Source: an uncultured Caulobacterales bacterium (GTDB lineage Bacteria > Pseudomonadota > Alphaproteobacteria > Caulobacterales > Maricaulaceae). From it: a stretch of 64,000 nucleotides of DNA. Positions 19,085 through 28,049 of this stretch are shown here, piece by piece. Both the position numbers and the translations under genes were made by a program. How positions within the stretch are numbered: the stretch's first letter is position 1; each line of letters starts with the position of its first letter. The DNA is taken from contig CALFUN010000008.1 of NCBI GenBank assembly GCA_937929915.1, positions 186,001-250,000 on the forward strand. Direction: 5' to 3'. The notes beneath the pieces were generated by a model, which did not search any database, was not told the DNA's origin, and saw only the letters and a list, made by a program, of their open reading frames with translations.

Positions 19085-19507
19085 ATGGCTATCCAACGTA
19101 CATTTTCTATCATTAAGCCTGATGCAACAGCGCGGAATTTGACTGGTAAGGTCAATGCTAAGATCGAAGAGGCAGGTCTGCGTATTATTGCACAAAAACG
19201 AATCCAGCTTACAGCTGAACAGGCGGGCGGGTTTTACGCTGTCCATAAAGAGCGTCCATTCTATAATGATCTTGTGTCTTTCATGACATCTGGCCCTGTT
19301 GTTGTTCAAGTTTTAGAAGGCGAAAATGCGATTGCAAAATATCGCGAAGTTATGGGCGCGACAAACCCCGCCGAAGCCGATGCGGGGACAATTCGGGCTG
19401 AATTTGCACAAAGTATTGATGCCAATACGGTTCATGGGTCTGATGCACCGGAAACCGCGGCGGAAGAAATCCCGTTCTTTTTCTCTGATGACGAAATTGT
19501 CGGATAA
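19085..19507 (+). CDS. ndk: Nucleoside diphosphate kinase
   Basis: It transfers the terminal phosphate of NTPs to NDPs through a phosphohistidine. The 140-residue protein begins [13 protein letters not shown] and has the active-site segment [12 protein letters not shown], containing the catalytic histidine. A strong AAAGGAG ribosome site precedes the ATG. A hairpin terminator lies just downstream. Confidence 0.97.
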   Translation: MAIQRTFSIIKPDATARNLTGKVNAKIEEAGLRIIAQKRIQLTAEQAGGFYAVHKERPFYNDLVSFMTSGPVVVQVLEGENAIAKYREVMGATNPAEADAGTIRAEFAQSIDANTVHGSDAPETAAEEIPFFFSDDEIVG

Positions 19508-19529
19508 AATAGACCGATATGACAAAACA

Positions 19530-19557
19530 AAAAGGCCAGAGCAAGCTCTGGCCTTTT
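19530..19557 (+). terminator. Rho-independent terminator of ndk
   Basis: AAAAGGCCAGAG and CTCTGGCCTTTT pair perfectly around a CAAG loop and end in TTTT. It may also work for the convergent TadG-like gene, since the A-run gives a T-run on the other strand. Confidence 0.9.
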
Positions 19558-19607
19558 CTAATTGGGAGTACCAATTAGTATTTGTGTCACCCCATATGAA
19601 TAACGTC

Positions 19608-20957
19608 CTAGGACTTAATTCGGATAAGTTCTTCAACAATCGCATTTTGGATTGTATCAAATGCGGCTTCAAGCTCTTCGTTATTATCTGCACGTACGAA
19701 GTTTTCCACTGAACTTGCACAGCTATTCAACAATGAGAATGCTGTTGATTGATTAGCAACTGAAACAGAGGCTGTTGATGTTGGGTCTGAGCTTCGATTT
19801 CTATTATATTCTCCAACTTCAAGTGCATATCCAATGGTGAATATCTCCGTGCCTTGGGCTTTAAGCTGATCACAAGCTTCGATTGTTAATCGGTCAGAGG
19901 CTAAGATTAAGAAGCCACGTTCAAAGCCGCTTCTATTCCGGTAGCTACGCAGCCACAAATTTCTTGACGTATCAAATTTATAATAGAAACGTGACCTACG
20001 GCTAGGAACAAAATCAAACTGTCCTGATGTGTTTTGACCATCTGACATAAAGATTACGAACTTTAATGGTTCTTCATAGGCTTTACCGGCTCTTACAGCC
20101 TCGCGGCGATGCGCTTCATTTTCATCGCGCATTTCTTCCAATGCAGCCCGCATAGGCGGGTTCGAATTTGTGCTACCAGAAGGTCTCATATTATTCACCT
20201 GAGAAGGTGATAAGAAACCAAATTGCATTTCCACACGGTTATTACTGACAATATCAGAGCTATAGGGCAACATGCCCATACGGATAGTTTTCTGATCATC
20301 TTCGCCTATGTTTAACCGAGACTCGAGTTCTCTTGTAAATGTATTGACTGAATTTTTCAGCCCATCTATGCGCGGAGCGGCGCCAAAAGGACTACGTCCA
20401 CTCTCAAGAGCGAGCTTATCATCCCAAGCCATTGATCCTGAATTGTCAAGGACAAGTGAAATTGACGCAGGGAAAGCCGATTCGGCATCTAGGTAAGAGA
20501 CGACAGATTGCGACGTGAAAGGTAATGTATCATTGCCAAATATTTGTGCAAAATATGGTTTGGTTTGCCCCGAAACTGTGACGGTTGCCTCTTTGGCATT
20601 ATCATCATAATCGACACGTATATTGACTTTTTCGGCACCGCCCTCAACAGATGATTTAAAATCATAACCGAGTTGCGAAGCGTTATAAGTAATGCCATCA
20701 CGGTAACCTTCTTCATCCGTCTTTGGGGGGCGGTTATGATCTTTAATGTAAATTGCAGCAGCCAAAGCTGTTGAGTCGGCAATACTTTGTGATTTGCTTT
20801 TCGCACTACTTAATGCAGAAAAATCAACCGCAGCTCCAAGGACTCCAACAAGAACGGTCAAAGATATAGCAAAGGTTAGCGCTAGATTGCCTTCTTCATT
20901 TTTACGAAAGCTACGAAAGCTATGTAACAAACTTGAACTATGATTTGTTTTAAACAT
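19608..20957 (-). CDS. TadG-like pilus-assembly protein with VWA domain
   Basis: The N-terminus (FRKNEEGNLALTFAISLTVLVGVLGAAVDF) is the TadE/TadG signal-anchor with the conserved glutamate. The rest of the 449 residues is extracellular and carries a von Willebrand A domain with an intact metal site (VLDNSGSM) and a second acidic segment (FVIFMSDGQNTSG). Such proteins belong to tight-adherence (Flp) pilus systems, but no other tad genes are in the window. No partner gene is adjacent on the same strand. Confidence 0.8.
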   Translation of the reverse strand: MFKTNHSSSLLHSFRSFRKNEEGNLALTFAISLTVLVGVLGAAVDFSALSSAKSKSQSIADSTALAAAIYIKDHNRPPKTDEEGYRDGITYNASQLGYDFKSSVEGGAEKVNIRVDYDDNAKEATVTVSGQTKPYFAQIFGNDTLPFTSQSVVSYLDAESAFPASISLVLDNSGSMAWDDKLALESGRSPFGAAPRIDGLKNSVNTFTRELESRLNIGEDDQKTIRMGMLPYSSDIVSNNRVEMQFGFLSPSQVNNMRPSGSTNSNPPMRAALEEMRDENEAHRREAVRAGKAYEEPLKFVIFMSDGQNTSGQFDFVPSRRSRFYYKFDTSRNLWLRSYRNRSGFERGFLILASDRLTIEACDQLKAQGTEIFTIGYALEVGEYNRNRSSDPTSTASVSVANQSTAFSLLNSCASSVENFVRADNNEELEAAFDTIQNAIVEELIRIKS

Positions 20958-21083
20958 TGTATTAGTATCCCACGATGCCGCACATTACGGCTATAATCTT
21001 GGTCAAGTTACAGGGAAGGGTTTTACAGCGTCTTGATAGATATATTTAATAAAGAATGAACTGGGATTAGGGTTAAATTCGTT

Positions 21084-21677
21084 TTAACTATCAATGATGT
21101 TCGTGTTTAGGGCTTTGATTAAGGCTTTGGGGTAAAGGGCTTGTTCGAGGGGTAATAAACGCTCTGCCAGACTATCAGCTGTGTCACCCGGCAGGATATT
21201 TAAGCGCGCCTGTTCAATAATACCCCCTTCATCTACGCCTTCGCTAACCCAATGCACAGTGCAGCCATGTTCTTTATCTTTTGCTGCGATGGCGCGGGCA
21301 TGAGTATTAAGGCCTTTATATTTAGGCAGGAGCGATGGATGGATATTGATGATGCGGTTTTGCCATTTTTCAACAAACCCCGCAGTTAAAACACGCATGA
21401 ACCCTGCGCAAACGACAAATTCTATCTCATGCGCCAATAAGGCGGCGTGAAGTTCATTTTCGAAATCTTCGCGAGTTTCAAAGTCTTTATGATCTATTGC
21501 GAGGGCAGGAATGCGCATTGCGTCAGCTTTATACAGGCCCGCCGCTTCAGGGCGATTGGAAATTACCAAAGCTATATTTGCAGGGTAGTCTGTCTGCGCC
21601 TGCGCGGTCTTGGCAATCGCGACCATATTAGAGCCGCGGCCAGATATTAATATCGCTGTGCGGGTTTTTGCGCGCAT
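21084..21677 (-). CDS. purN: Phosphoribosylglycinamide formyltransferase PurN
   Basis: It transfers a formyl group from 10-formyl-THF to GAR in purine synthesis. The 197-residue protein has ISGRGSNM at the N-terminus, the catalytic NIHPSLLPKYKGLNTHARAI segment and GCTVHWVSEGVDEGGIIEQA. It follows purM by one base gap and is clearly co-transcribed. Confidence 0.96.
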   Translation of the reverse strand: MRAKTRTAILISGRGSNMVAIAKTAQAQTDYPANIALVISNRPEAAGLYKADAMRIPALAIDHKDFETREDFENELHAALLAHEIEFVVCAGFMRVLTAGFVEKWQNRIINIHPSLLPKYKGLNTHARAIAAKDKEHGCTVHWVSEGVDEGGIIEQARLNILPGDTADSLAERLLPLEQALYPKALIKALNTNIIDS

Positions 21678-21678
21678 T

Positions 21679-22704
21679 TTAAGTCTGTCTGAGTTGCCCG
21701 ATGACAGTGGCTATCTCGCCGCTCGCCTCTAACTCTGATAGCACATCCATTACCGCCTCTGGTTTGACGCAAATGACCATGCCAATACCGCAATTAAAGG
21801 CCCGCTGCATTTCGTCCTCGGCTATATTGCCTGTCTCTTGTAGCCATTTAAACACGGCCGGGCGCTCCCAACTCTCAAAGTCAAATTCCGCGCGCAGGTG
21901 TTTTGGCAACATACGCGGGGTGTTATCGGTTAATCCGCCGCCTGTAATATGAGCAAGACCTGAAATCTGGCCTGAGCGAATTAGCGGGAGCAATGATTTC
22001 ACATAAAGCCGTGTTGGCGTAATCAGCGACTGCCCTAACGTCTGGTCTTGAGCGAAGGGCGAGCTATCATCCCATGATAGCCCTGAAATCTCGACAATTT
22101 TACGAATAAGCGAATAGCCATTGGAATGCGGTCCAGATGAGGAAAGGCCGATTAATATATCACCTGCGGCCATATCGTCGTGTCGCGGCAGCATAGAATC
22201 GCGCTCTGCGGCCCCGACAACAAATCCTGCCAGATCAAAATCATCGCCTTCATACATGCCGGGCATTTCAGCAGTTTCCCCGCCAATCAGCGCGCAGCCT
22301 GATTCTGTGCAGCCTTTGGCAATACCTGAAATTACGGCTGCCGCTTTGTCTGTATCTAAATGTCCTGTGGCAAAATAATCGAGAAAGAAAAGCGGTTCTG
22401 CCCCGTTTGCAAGGATGTCATTGACGCACATGGCCACCAGGTCAATGCCAACTGTATTTAAAATACCCGTATCTATGGCAATACGCAGCTTTGTGCCGAC
22501 ACCATCTGTACCGGAAATAAGCACGGGGTCTTTAAACCCTGCCGCTTTGAGGTCAAAGGCTCCGCCAAACCCGCCAATAGAGCCGTCCGCGCCTAATCTT
22601 TGTGTGGCTTTGACCATAGGCTTGATACGGTCAATAAGAGCTTCGCCTGCATCAATATCTACGCCTGCATCGGCATAGGTCAATCCTGTTTGTTTCGCGC
22701 TCAT
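21679..22704 (-). CDS. purM: Phosphoribosylformylglycinamidine cyclo-ligase PurM
   Basis: PurM closes the imidazole ring to make AIR. The 341-residue protein begins with [17 protein letters not shown] and includes [46 protein letters not shown] and the C-terminal [11 protein letters not shown]. It forms the purM-purN pair, divergent from the DUF2066-hdaA pair. Confidence 0.96.
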   Translation of the reverse strand: MSAKQTGLTYADAGVDIDAGEALIDRIKPMVKATQRLGADGSIGGFGGAFDLKAAGFKDPVLISGTDGVGTKLRIAIDTGILNTVGIDLVAMCVNDILANGAEPLFFLDYFATGHLDTDKAAAVISGIAKGCTESGCALIGGETAEMPGMYEGDDFDLAGFVVGAAERDSMLPRHDDMAAGDILIGLSSSGPHSNGYSLIRKIVEISGLSWDDSSPFAQDQTLGQSLITPTRLYVKSLLPLIRSGQISGLAHITGGGLTDNTPRMLPKHLRAEFDFESWERPAVFKWLQETGNIAEDEMQRAFNCGIGMVICVKPEAVMDVLSELEASGEIATVIGQLRQT

Positions 22705-22901
22705 TACTCGTCCCTATGCCCGTTCATGCCGCACATTCTGTACGGCTTTATATATAGACTCATTTCGGGCGCTTACAACACGGCTTTTGGGTGGCTGGCA
22801 AGGGGATAGCGCGTGAATGGCATGATATTATTTGACGAGATGACATAAAATCAACGTGGTTAGGGCTATTCATGGCCATAAAAGCGGTTTAATCAGATTC
22901 C

Positions 22902-23939
22902 ATGACAAGATTTTTGACTCTCTTTTTCGCGCTTCTATTCTGGGCAGTTTTTAGCGTCGCCCATTTGGCCCATGCGGCTGACCCATTTACCGTGACGGGC
23001 GTGCCAGTAGATGCGACAGCCAGCAATGCCATTGAAGCGCAAACCTTGGCATCTCAAGACGGACAACTCCGGGCCGCTCAGATTTTGCTAGAGCGCGTTA
23101 CATTGGACACGCAGCGCCTTGTAAGTCCTTTGCCTGAGTTAACAGCCGAAAATGTACAGCGTATGATCCGCGCCATCTCTGTTGATAATGAAAAACGTTC
23201 GGCCAACCGGTATTTAGGGGATTTATCCGTCGCCTTTAACCCGCGCGAAGTACAAGCCTTTTTACAAGCCAATAAATTGACCTTAGTATCATCACAAGCG
23301 CGGCCACGTCTTGTAGTGCCCGTTGCGATTATTGGGGATGATGTTGCAGGAACATCAACAACAGCCCTGATTGAGGCGTTTCAAACAGGCGGTTTTGCCC
23401 ATGCCTTAACACCGATTTCTGGGGTGAGTGATGTGCAAGCCTTCGCGCCGAGTGAAGATGATCTCAAAGCCCTCGCAGCACAATATGGTACGAATCAAGT
23501 GCTTTTGGTTGAAGGGTCAAATGCGGGGTTTGGCTATTCGGCAAATATTACGGATTTATCTCTGGTTACGGGCGATTCGAGACAAGCCCGTGTCACTGGC
23601 GCGTCAAATCCGGCTATTTTAGCGGGACAAATTGTGGCACAACTCGAAAATGATTGGAAAGCGGCATCTGTAACGCTTGCCTCTGAGGCCATGACATCGC
23701 CTGTCACCGTGCTTTATGACTCTCACAGTGAATGGCAAAGCTTGCAACAAGCGATTAATACCTCTGCGCAAATTCAAGATGCGCGTCTTGATGCGCTCTC
23801 AAAAGACGGCGCGTTAATGACTGTCACCTTTGGCAATTTAGACCGCTTGCGCACGGAGCTTCAGTTTAAAGGCGTGAGCGTGCAGCAAGATCCTAAATTA
23901 GGGCTTGTTTTCGCGAGCGTGACGTCTGGACGACTTTAG
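22902..23939 (+). CDS. DUF2066-family exported protein
   Basis: The 345-residue protein has a signal peptide (FLTLFFALLFWAVFSVAHLAHA) and then the opening of DUF2066 (DPFTVTGVPVDATASNAIEA). It is periplasmic by prediction and has no known activity. It sits eight bases upstream of hdaA, an order I associate with alphaproteobacteria, where it lies divergent from purM. Confidence 0.75.
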   Translation: MTRFLTLFFALLFWAVFSVAHLAHAADPFTVTGVPVDATASNAIEAQTLASQDGQLRAAQILLERVTLDTQRLVSPLPELTAENVQRMIRAISVDNEKRSANRYLGDLSVAFNPREVQAFLQANKLTLVSSQARPRLVVPVAIIGDDVAGTSTTALIEAFQTGGFAHALTPISGVSDVQAFAPSEDDLKALAAQYGTNQVLLVEGSNAGFGYSANITDLSLVTGDSRQARVTGASNPAILAGQIVAQLENDWKAASVTLASEAMTSPVTVLYDSHSEWQSLQQAINTSAQIQDARLDALSKDGALMTVTFGNLDRLRTELQFKGVSVQQDPKLGLVFASVTSGRL

Positions 23940-23947
23940 AGGTATTT

Positions 23948-24559
23948 ATGTCTGGCGCGCCTTTCCCAAAGCAAATCCCGTTGAATTTGCGCCCAGAGCC
24001 CGTTTATGATTTTGAAAACTTCATTGAAAGCGCCTCTAATCGCGATGCGCTCAAAATTGTGCAAGCTTGGCCAAATTGGCCAAGTGCAGCCTTGTTATTA
24101 TTAGGGCCGCAAGGCAGCGGCAAGACGCATTTAGGCTGCGCTTGGGCCGCTTGCCATGCTGGAGTTGTCTTTATAGATAATGCCCAGCATCAAGAGGAAA
24201 CAGCCTTATTCGATATGATAAACCGCGCATTGAGCGGGGACATCGCAGGACTGTTGCTGGCAAGCTCTGTAATCTTTACACCCAATATGCCAGATTTACG
24301 CTCACGCCTTAACGCCATGCCAAAGGCGGTTTTGCAAGACCATGATGAAGATAGTTTAGAACCTGTCTTGCGGCATTTATTTGCGCAAACCGGGCGGGAG
24401 GTTTCAAAAGATGTCGTCGCGTTTATGCTCGAAAATACAGATAGATCTATCAGCGCTCTGCGTAATCTTGTTAGCGAACTTGATATTGCCGCAGGCGCTG
24501 CAAAAACGGATGTTACCAAATATTTTGTGAGCCGTTATTTGAAGGCGCGTCATCTTTAA
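23948..24559 (+). CDS. hdaA: DnaA-related regulatory inactivator HdaA
   Basis: This 203-residue DnaA-like AAA protein is shorter than DnaA and lacks its DNA-binding domain. It has the Walker A motif LLLGPQGSGKTHL, a weak Walker B region, and the sensor-like segment DLRSRLNAMP. HdaA works with the beta clamp to promote ATP hydrolysis by DnaA after initiation; the N-terminal QIPLNLRPEP resembles a clamp-binding motif. It is coupled to the DUF2066 gene. Confidence 0.85.
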   Translation: MSGAPFPKQIPLNLRPEPVYDFENFIESASNRDALKIVQAWPNWPSAALLLLGPQGSGKTHLGCAWAACHAGVVFIDNAQHQEETALFDMINRALSGDIAGLLLASSVIFTPNMPDLRSRLNAMPKAVLQDHDEDSLEPVLRHLFAQTGREVSKDVVAFMLENTDRSISALRNLVSELDIAAGAAKTDVTKYFVSRYLKARHL

Positions 24560-24670
24560 TAGTTTACGCTTGCGCCGTTTAAACTCCGCATTGATTTTCG
24601 TAAAATACGTCTGAACGGGCTTGTAATGTGGGTGTTTGCATGTTTATCTTTCATAGGAAAAGGGTGACGT

Positions 24671-25219
24671 ATGAAATATAGGCTTCGGGGATTTTCAGTA
24701 ACTTTGTCTTTGATGGCTGTTATGGGATGTTCTTCGGAAACTGTCTTGCTTGAGGATAAATCTCTGCCAAATGTGAGCGAAATGTCTGCCGCAGATGTGA
24801 CGGGGACATGGCTGGATGGATGTGCGGATGCGTTTAACGTTCATGTTGCCAATGCCGAAAGCGGCGCGCCAATTTCTATTCCTTGGCTGACAATTTATAA
24901 TCAACAAAATGACCCTGTTTTGCATAATAATGGTTATTCATCATCTCATAAAAAGACATGGGATAAAGCGGCAACTGGTAAATCTTACGCCAATGATGCA
25001 CCCAGCCTTGAAACCGTAGCGCATTATGCGGGTCTAAATATCTCCGATATTCCTAATAGCGATCTAGTGTTTGTCAAATATTCAGCCGATTGGTGCGCGC
25101 CTTGTAAGCTCCAATCAGCGGATTTAAAGGGATTTAAGACTGAGCATCCAGAGCTTAAAGTGGCCCACGTCGAAATCATCGCCGATGCGAAAAACATGCG
25201 CGGGATATGTTCACGATAG
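24671..25219 (+). CDS. Lipoprotein with partial thioredoxin-like domain
   Basis: The 182-residue protein has a lipobox (LMAVMGCSS). Near the C-terminus, the segment VFVKYSADWCAPCKLQSADLKGF contains a redox WCxPC motif. The thioredoxin fold is incomplete: translation stops about 28 residues after the motif, before the usual cis-proline strand. Neighbouring frames show no continuation. It may be truncated or a short variant. Confidence 0.6.
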   Translation: MKYRLRGFSVTLSLMAVMGCSSETVLLEDKSLPNVSEMSAADVTGTWLDGCADAFNVHVANAESGAPISIPWLTIYNQQNDPVLHNNGYSSSHKKTWDKAATGKSYANDAPSLETVAHYAGLNISDIPNSDLVFVKYSADWCAPCKLQSADLKGFKTEHPELKVAHVEIIADAKNMRGICSR

Positions 25220-25568
25220 GCTGTTTAGATTTTCATACATTGCCTGCTCCATGCGAATAATTTACCTTTTTTTGATTCTGAATCAGTATTTGCGCAAAAT
25301 TTATTGAAAATAGGCTCCCTGTTTGAAATTATTTTTTTAGAGCTAATAAGGTTTTCATTCGCTTAAAAAGTTTAATTAAATCATACGTTTATTGTAGGTT
25401 TTAGGTTGTGATAATCATTATGATGCGAATGTTTCAACGTCCCAAGTTTAAAAATTCAGTTTTTATTCACCCAACTTAGGTCTATATATTTCCTGTTTGT
25501 TAATCATATGCCAATTCCCGTGGTGGGGCGGCAGGGTTATGAATGATATAACTTTAAGGGAATTTACA
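25220..25568. other. AT-rich intergenic region upstream of the outer-membrane protein
   Basis: No gene is supported before the ATG at 25569. Near 25407, GTGATAATCATTATGATGC is a partly palindromic Fur/Irr-like sequence. The match is only approximate, and I would not assign a regulator from it. Confidence 0.4.
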
Positions 25569-27014
25569 ATGAAAAAAGTCATTTTATTAAGCGCAGTTTC
25601 AGCGCTTGGAATCATGGCATCTGCACCTGCGAGTGCGAATGATGATGATGGTATCTATATTCGCGGCAGTGCTGGCTATGGTATTCATACAGACAGTGAC
25701 ATTAGAGGTGATTTGCGTAGTGCCGTCCATGCGGGCGGTATCCAAAGCCAAGGCGATCCTGCCTATTCTGCGGGTATAGGCTATGATTTTGGCAATAATT
25801 GGCGTTTAGAACTTGATGGCGATTATCTTCAAACGGATCTTGGGTCTATTGGACAGTTACCAAATAGTTCAGCTAAATTACGGACGTCATCATTGATGCT
25901 AAACGCGCTTTATGATTTTGATAGTTTCGGGAAATTAGAACCATATGTCGGGGCTGGCGTGGGTATTGTGAATGGCAATGCTAACTTAGTTGCCCATGAT
26001 TTCCTAAATAATGGTGTTTTAGACACTTCGCCTGCCTGTGTAGGCCCAAGAACAGCCGGACAAGGTGAAAGTTGCGATATCCGTGATTTTGATAGAGGCT
26101 TTGGCTGGCAATTATTGGCGGGTCTAGGCTATAAGCTGACAGATAATCTGACATGGGATACGCATTACACATATTTAAACGGGCCTAATTTAGATTTGTC
26201 TGGCGCGCGTACGAACGGCGTCACAGGCGGTCAATTTCCGATTACTGCAACGCTTGAAGATGTTGGCGCGCATAGTGTTGTAACAGGTTTACGCTATAAA
26301 TTTGGTCATAATCATGCACCTAAGCCTATAGTAACGCCGCCAACTCCAGAGCCAGACTTCACATGTTGGGATGGGAATGTCGTGTTTAATTCTGGTCAAT
26401 GTGCTGCAAAGCCAGTGCCGAAACAAACATGTTGGGATGGCTCCGTCATTAATGCGAATGCGACATGTCCAGCGCAACCAGTGCCTGAGCCCGCGCCAAC
26501 AACGTATTCATGTTGGGATGGAAGCGTCACATATGACCTTGCAACTTGCCCAGCGCAACCTGCTCCGCAGCCAGTGCGTGCAAACCTTAACCTTTGCGGT
26601 GAGTCGTCCGTGGCTATCTTTAATGTACCTGTGAACTCAACGCCGAAGCAAATGCCGCGTTTGGGGACTTTGCCAGAATTTGGCGACTCGCATGATCTGT
26701 CACCGTCTCAATTCTATGACAAACTTAATGCACGGTATAATGATAACGCAACCGATAAGGCTTATTTGAACTATCTGTTTAAATCCATGGGCTATTCTAA
26801 TGGATGGGCAGATGCGCAGCCTTATATGTTCTCCGAAGAAGTTCTACCAGTTGGCACACGCGGCTTGTTGGGCTTAGGTAAGCAGCATCACTATAGCTAC
26901 TCTATTTTGCCAACCAATGATCGTGATCGCCAAGCGTTCCGTATTCAAAGCGCAAATGGCTCAGTGGTTCACTTTATGAAAACATGTGGTAATTACATGT
27001 ATGCCTGTGAATAA
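25569..27014 (+). CDS. Outer-membrane beta-barrel protein with CWDG repeats and unusual C-terminal domain
   Basis: The ATG at 25569 opens a good signal peptide (MKKVILLSAVSALGIMASAPASA), giving 481 residues. The first part (GIYIRGSAGYGIHT to GLRYKFGH) is an eight-stranded OmpA-type barrel. A Pro-rich linker follows with three copies of a CWDGxV...C unit, at about bases 26362, 26429 and 26510. Instead of the usual OmpA peptidoglycan-binding domain, the last 145 residues form a different domain (NLCGESSVAIFNVP to CGNYMYACE) that I do not recognise. A terminator follows directly, so it is monocistronic. Confidence 0.8.
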   Translation: MKKVILLSAVSALGIMASAPASANDDDGIYIRGSAGYGIHTDSDIRGDLRSAVHAGGIQSQGDPAYSAGIGYDFGNNWRLELDGDYLQTDLGSIGQLPNSSAKLRTSSLMLNALYDFDSFGKLEPYVGAGVGIVNGNANLVAHDFLNNGVLDTSPACVGPRTAGQGESCDIRDFDRGFGWQLLAGLGYKLTDNLTWDTHYTYLNGPNLDLSGARTNGVTGGQFPITATLEDVGAHSVVTGLRYKFGHNHAPKPIVTPPTPEPDFTCWDGNVVFNSGQCAAKPVPKQTCWDGSVINANATCPAQPVPEPAPTTYSCWDGSVTYDLATCPAQPAPQPVRANLNLCGESSVAIFNVPVNSTPKQMPRLGTLPEFGDSHDLSPSQFYDKLNARYNDNATDKAYLNYLFKSMGYSNGWADAQPYMFSEEVLPVGTRGLLGLGKQHHYSYSILPTNDRDRQAFRIQSANGSVVHFMKTCGNYMYACE

Positions 27015-27037
27015 AATGTGCTAAATGTTTAAATTTG

Positions 27038-27068
27038 AAAGCCTCCATATTTATGGAGGCTTTTTTTT
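27038..27068 (+). terminator. Rho-independent terminator
   Basis: GCCTCCATA and TATGGAGGC flank a short TT loop and are followed by eight T. It lies about 25 bases after the outer-membrane protein stop. Confidence 0.9.
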
Positions 27069-27092
27069 GGCAAGATTTATTAACGAGGTTTA

Positions 27093-27833
27093 TTAAAATG
27101 GGATTGTTTGTCCATCCCAAGCTTTAAGTGAGCCGTTATCTCGAAGGCGTAGCCCGTCTATGACGTCTAAGAGTTTTTTAGCGCTAAATTCTGGTGTAAA
27201 TAATTTGCCTTCGGGGACATTGCCTTGAAAGGGTTTGGATAAGGCTGTGTCAACAGTGCCAGGATGCAGCCCCGCGATGATTGTTTCGGGGAACCGCCGT
27301 CCATATTCTATGGCGAGGTTTTTTATCACCATATTCAGTGCAGCCTTGGCGGCGCGATAGGCATACCAGCCGCCGATACGGTTATCAGAAATAGACCCCA
27401 CCCGCGCGGAGAGGGCCGTAAAGACGGCTTTTTTATCACGGCGTAATAAGGGTAGAAAGGCTTGCGCGCACATGGCAGGCCCGATTGTGTTGCACATGAA
27501 ACTTTGCGCAAAACTGTGATGCGACATTGCGCGTATATTTTTTTCTGGCGCTATGCCTTCGCCTTGTAATAAGCCTGTTGCGATGATGATAAGATCAAAC
27601 TTGCCTGTAGTTTTTAAGTGCTGCGCGGCGTCAGATAAGCTCTCCGATTGGGTGAAATCAAATGGGATAGGGTGAATTTTTGGATCAGGATATGGCTGCG
27701 GGTTTCGTGAGAGTGCATAGATTTGCGAGACTTGCGCAGAATCTGCAAGAGCTTGAGTCAGCGCACTGCCTATCCCGCCGCTCGCGCCCACAATGATGAC
27801 ACGTAAATCTTGAGCCATAGTGGGTAATAACAT
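27093..27833 (-). CDS. Short-chain dehydrogenase/reductase
   Basis: The 246-residue protein has the SDR cofactor motif VGASGGIGSAL near the N-terminus and the catalytic pair in GGWYAYRAAKAALN (YxxxK). The start at 27833 shares a base with the DUF2256 stop (TAATG), supporting coupling; an inner ATG at 27818 is also possible. Substrate is unknown. In proteobacteria this SDR is often found with DUF2256 and an FeS-type photolyase, as here. Confidence 0.85.
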   Translation of the reverse strand: MLLPTMAQDLRVIIVGASGGIGSALTQALADSAQVSQIYALSRNPQPYPDPKIHPIPFDFTQSESLSDAAQHLKTTGKFDLIIIATGLLQGEGIAPEKNIRAMSHHSFAQSFMCNTIGPAMCAQAFLPLLRRDKKAVFTALSARVGSISDNRIGGWYAYRAAKAALNMVIKNLAIEYGRRFPETIIAGLHPGTVDTALSKPFQGNVPEGKLFTPEFSAKKLLDVIDGLRLRDNGSLKAWDGQTIPF

Positions 27834-27967
27834 TAGCGTTGCCTCTTACATTTTTCAGAACAATAGCGCACGTCATCCCAAACAGCTTGCCATTTCTTGC
27901 GCCATGTAAAGGGACGGCCGCAAACGGCGCAATCTTTGGTGGGCAAGGTCAGTTTTTTATGGGCCAT
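27833..27967 (-). CDS. DUF2256 zinc-ribbon-like small protein
   Basis: This 44-residue protein begins [20 protein letters not shown] and has two Cys pairs (CAVC and CSEKC) around the WRKKW and VWDDVRYC segments, consistent with binding one zinc. It overlaps the SDR start by one base (TAATG). It is divergent from the photolyase gene, and the three genes are a recurring neighbourhood. Function is unknown. Confidence 0.85.
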   Translation of the reverse strand: MAHKKLTLPTKDCAVCGRPFTWRKKWQAVWDDVRYCSEKCKRQR

Positions 27968-28049
27968 GGGTTTTTATAAACGATATATCTGAGCTTTCAT
28001 TGGGCAATATGTCACGGTCATTCAATGTGTGGTCGTGATAGATAATATT

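Noticed and set aside
25400-25430. Fur box upstream of the outer-membrane protein
   Set aside because: The palindrome is only approximate, and the gene is not obviously iron-related, so I did not call a regulator.
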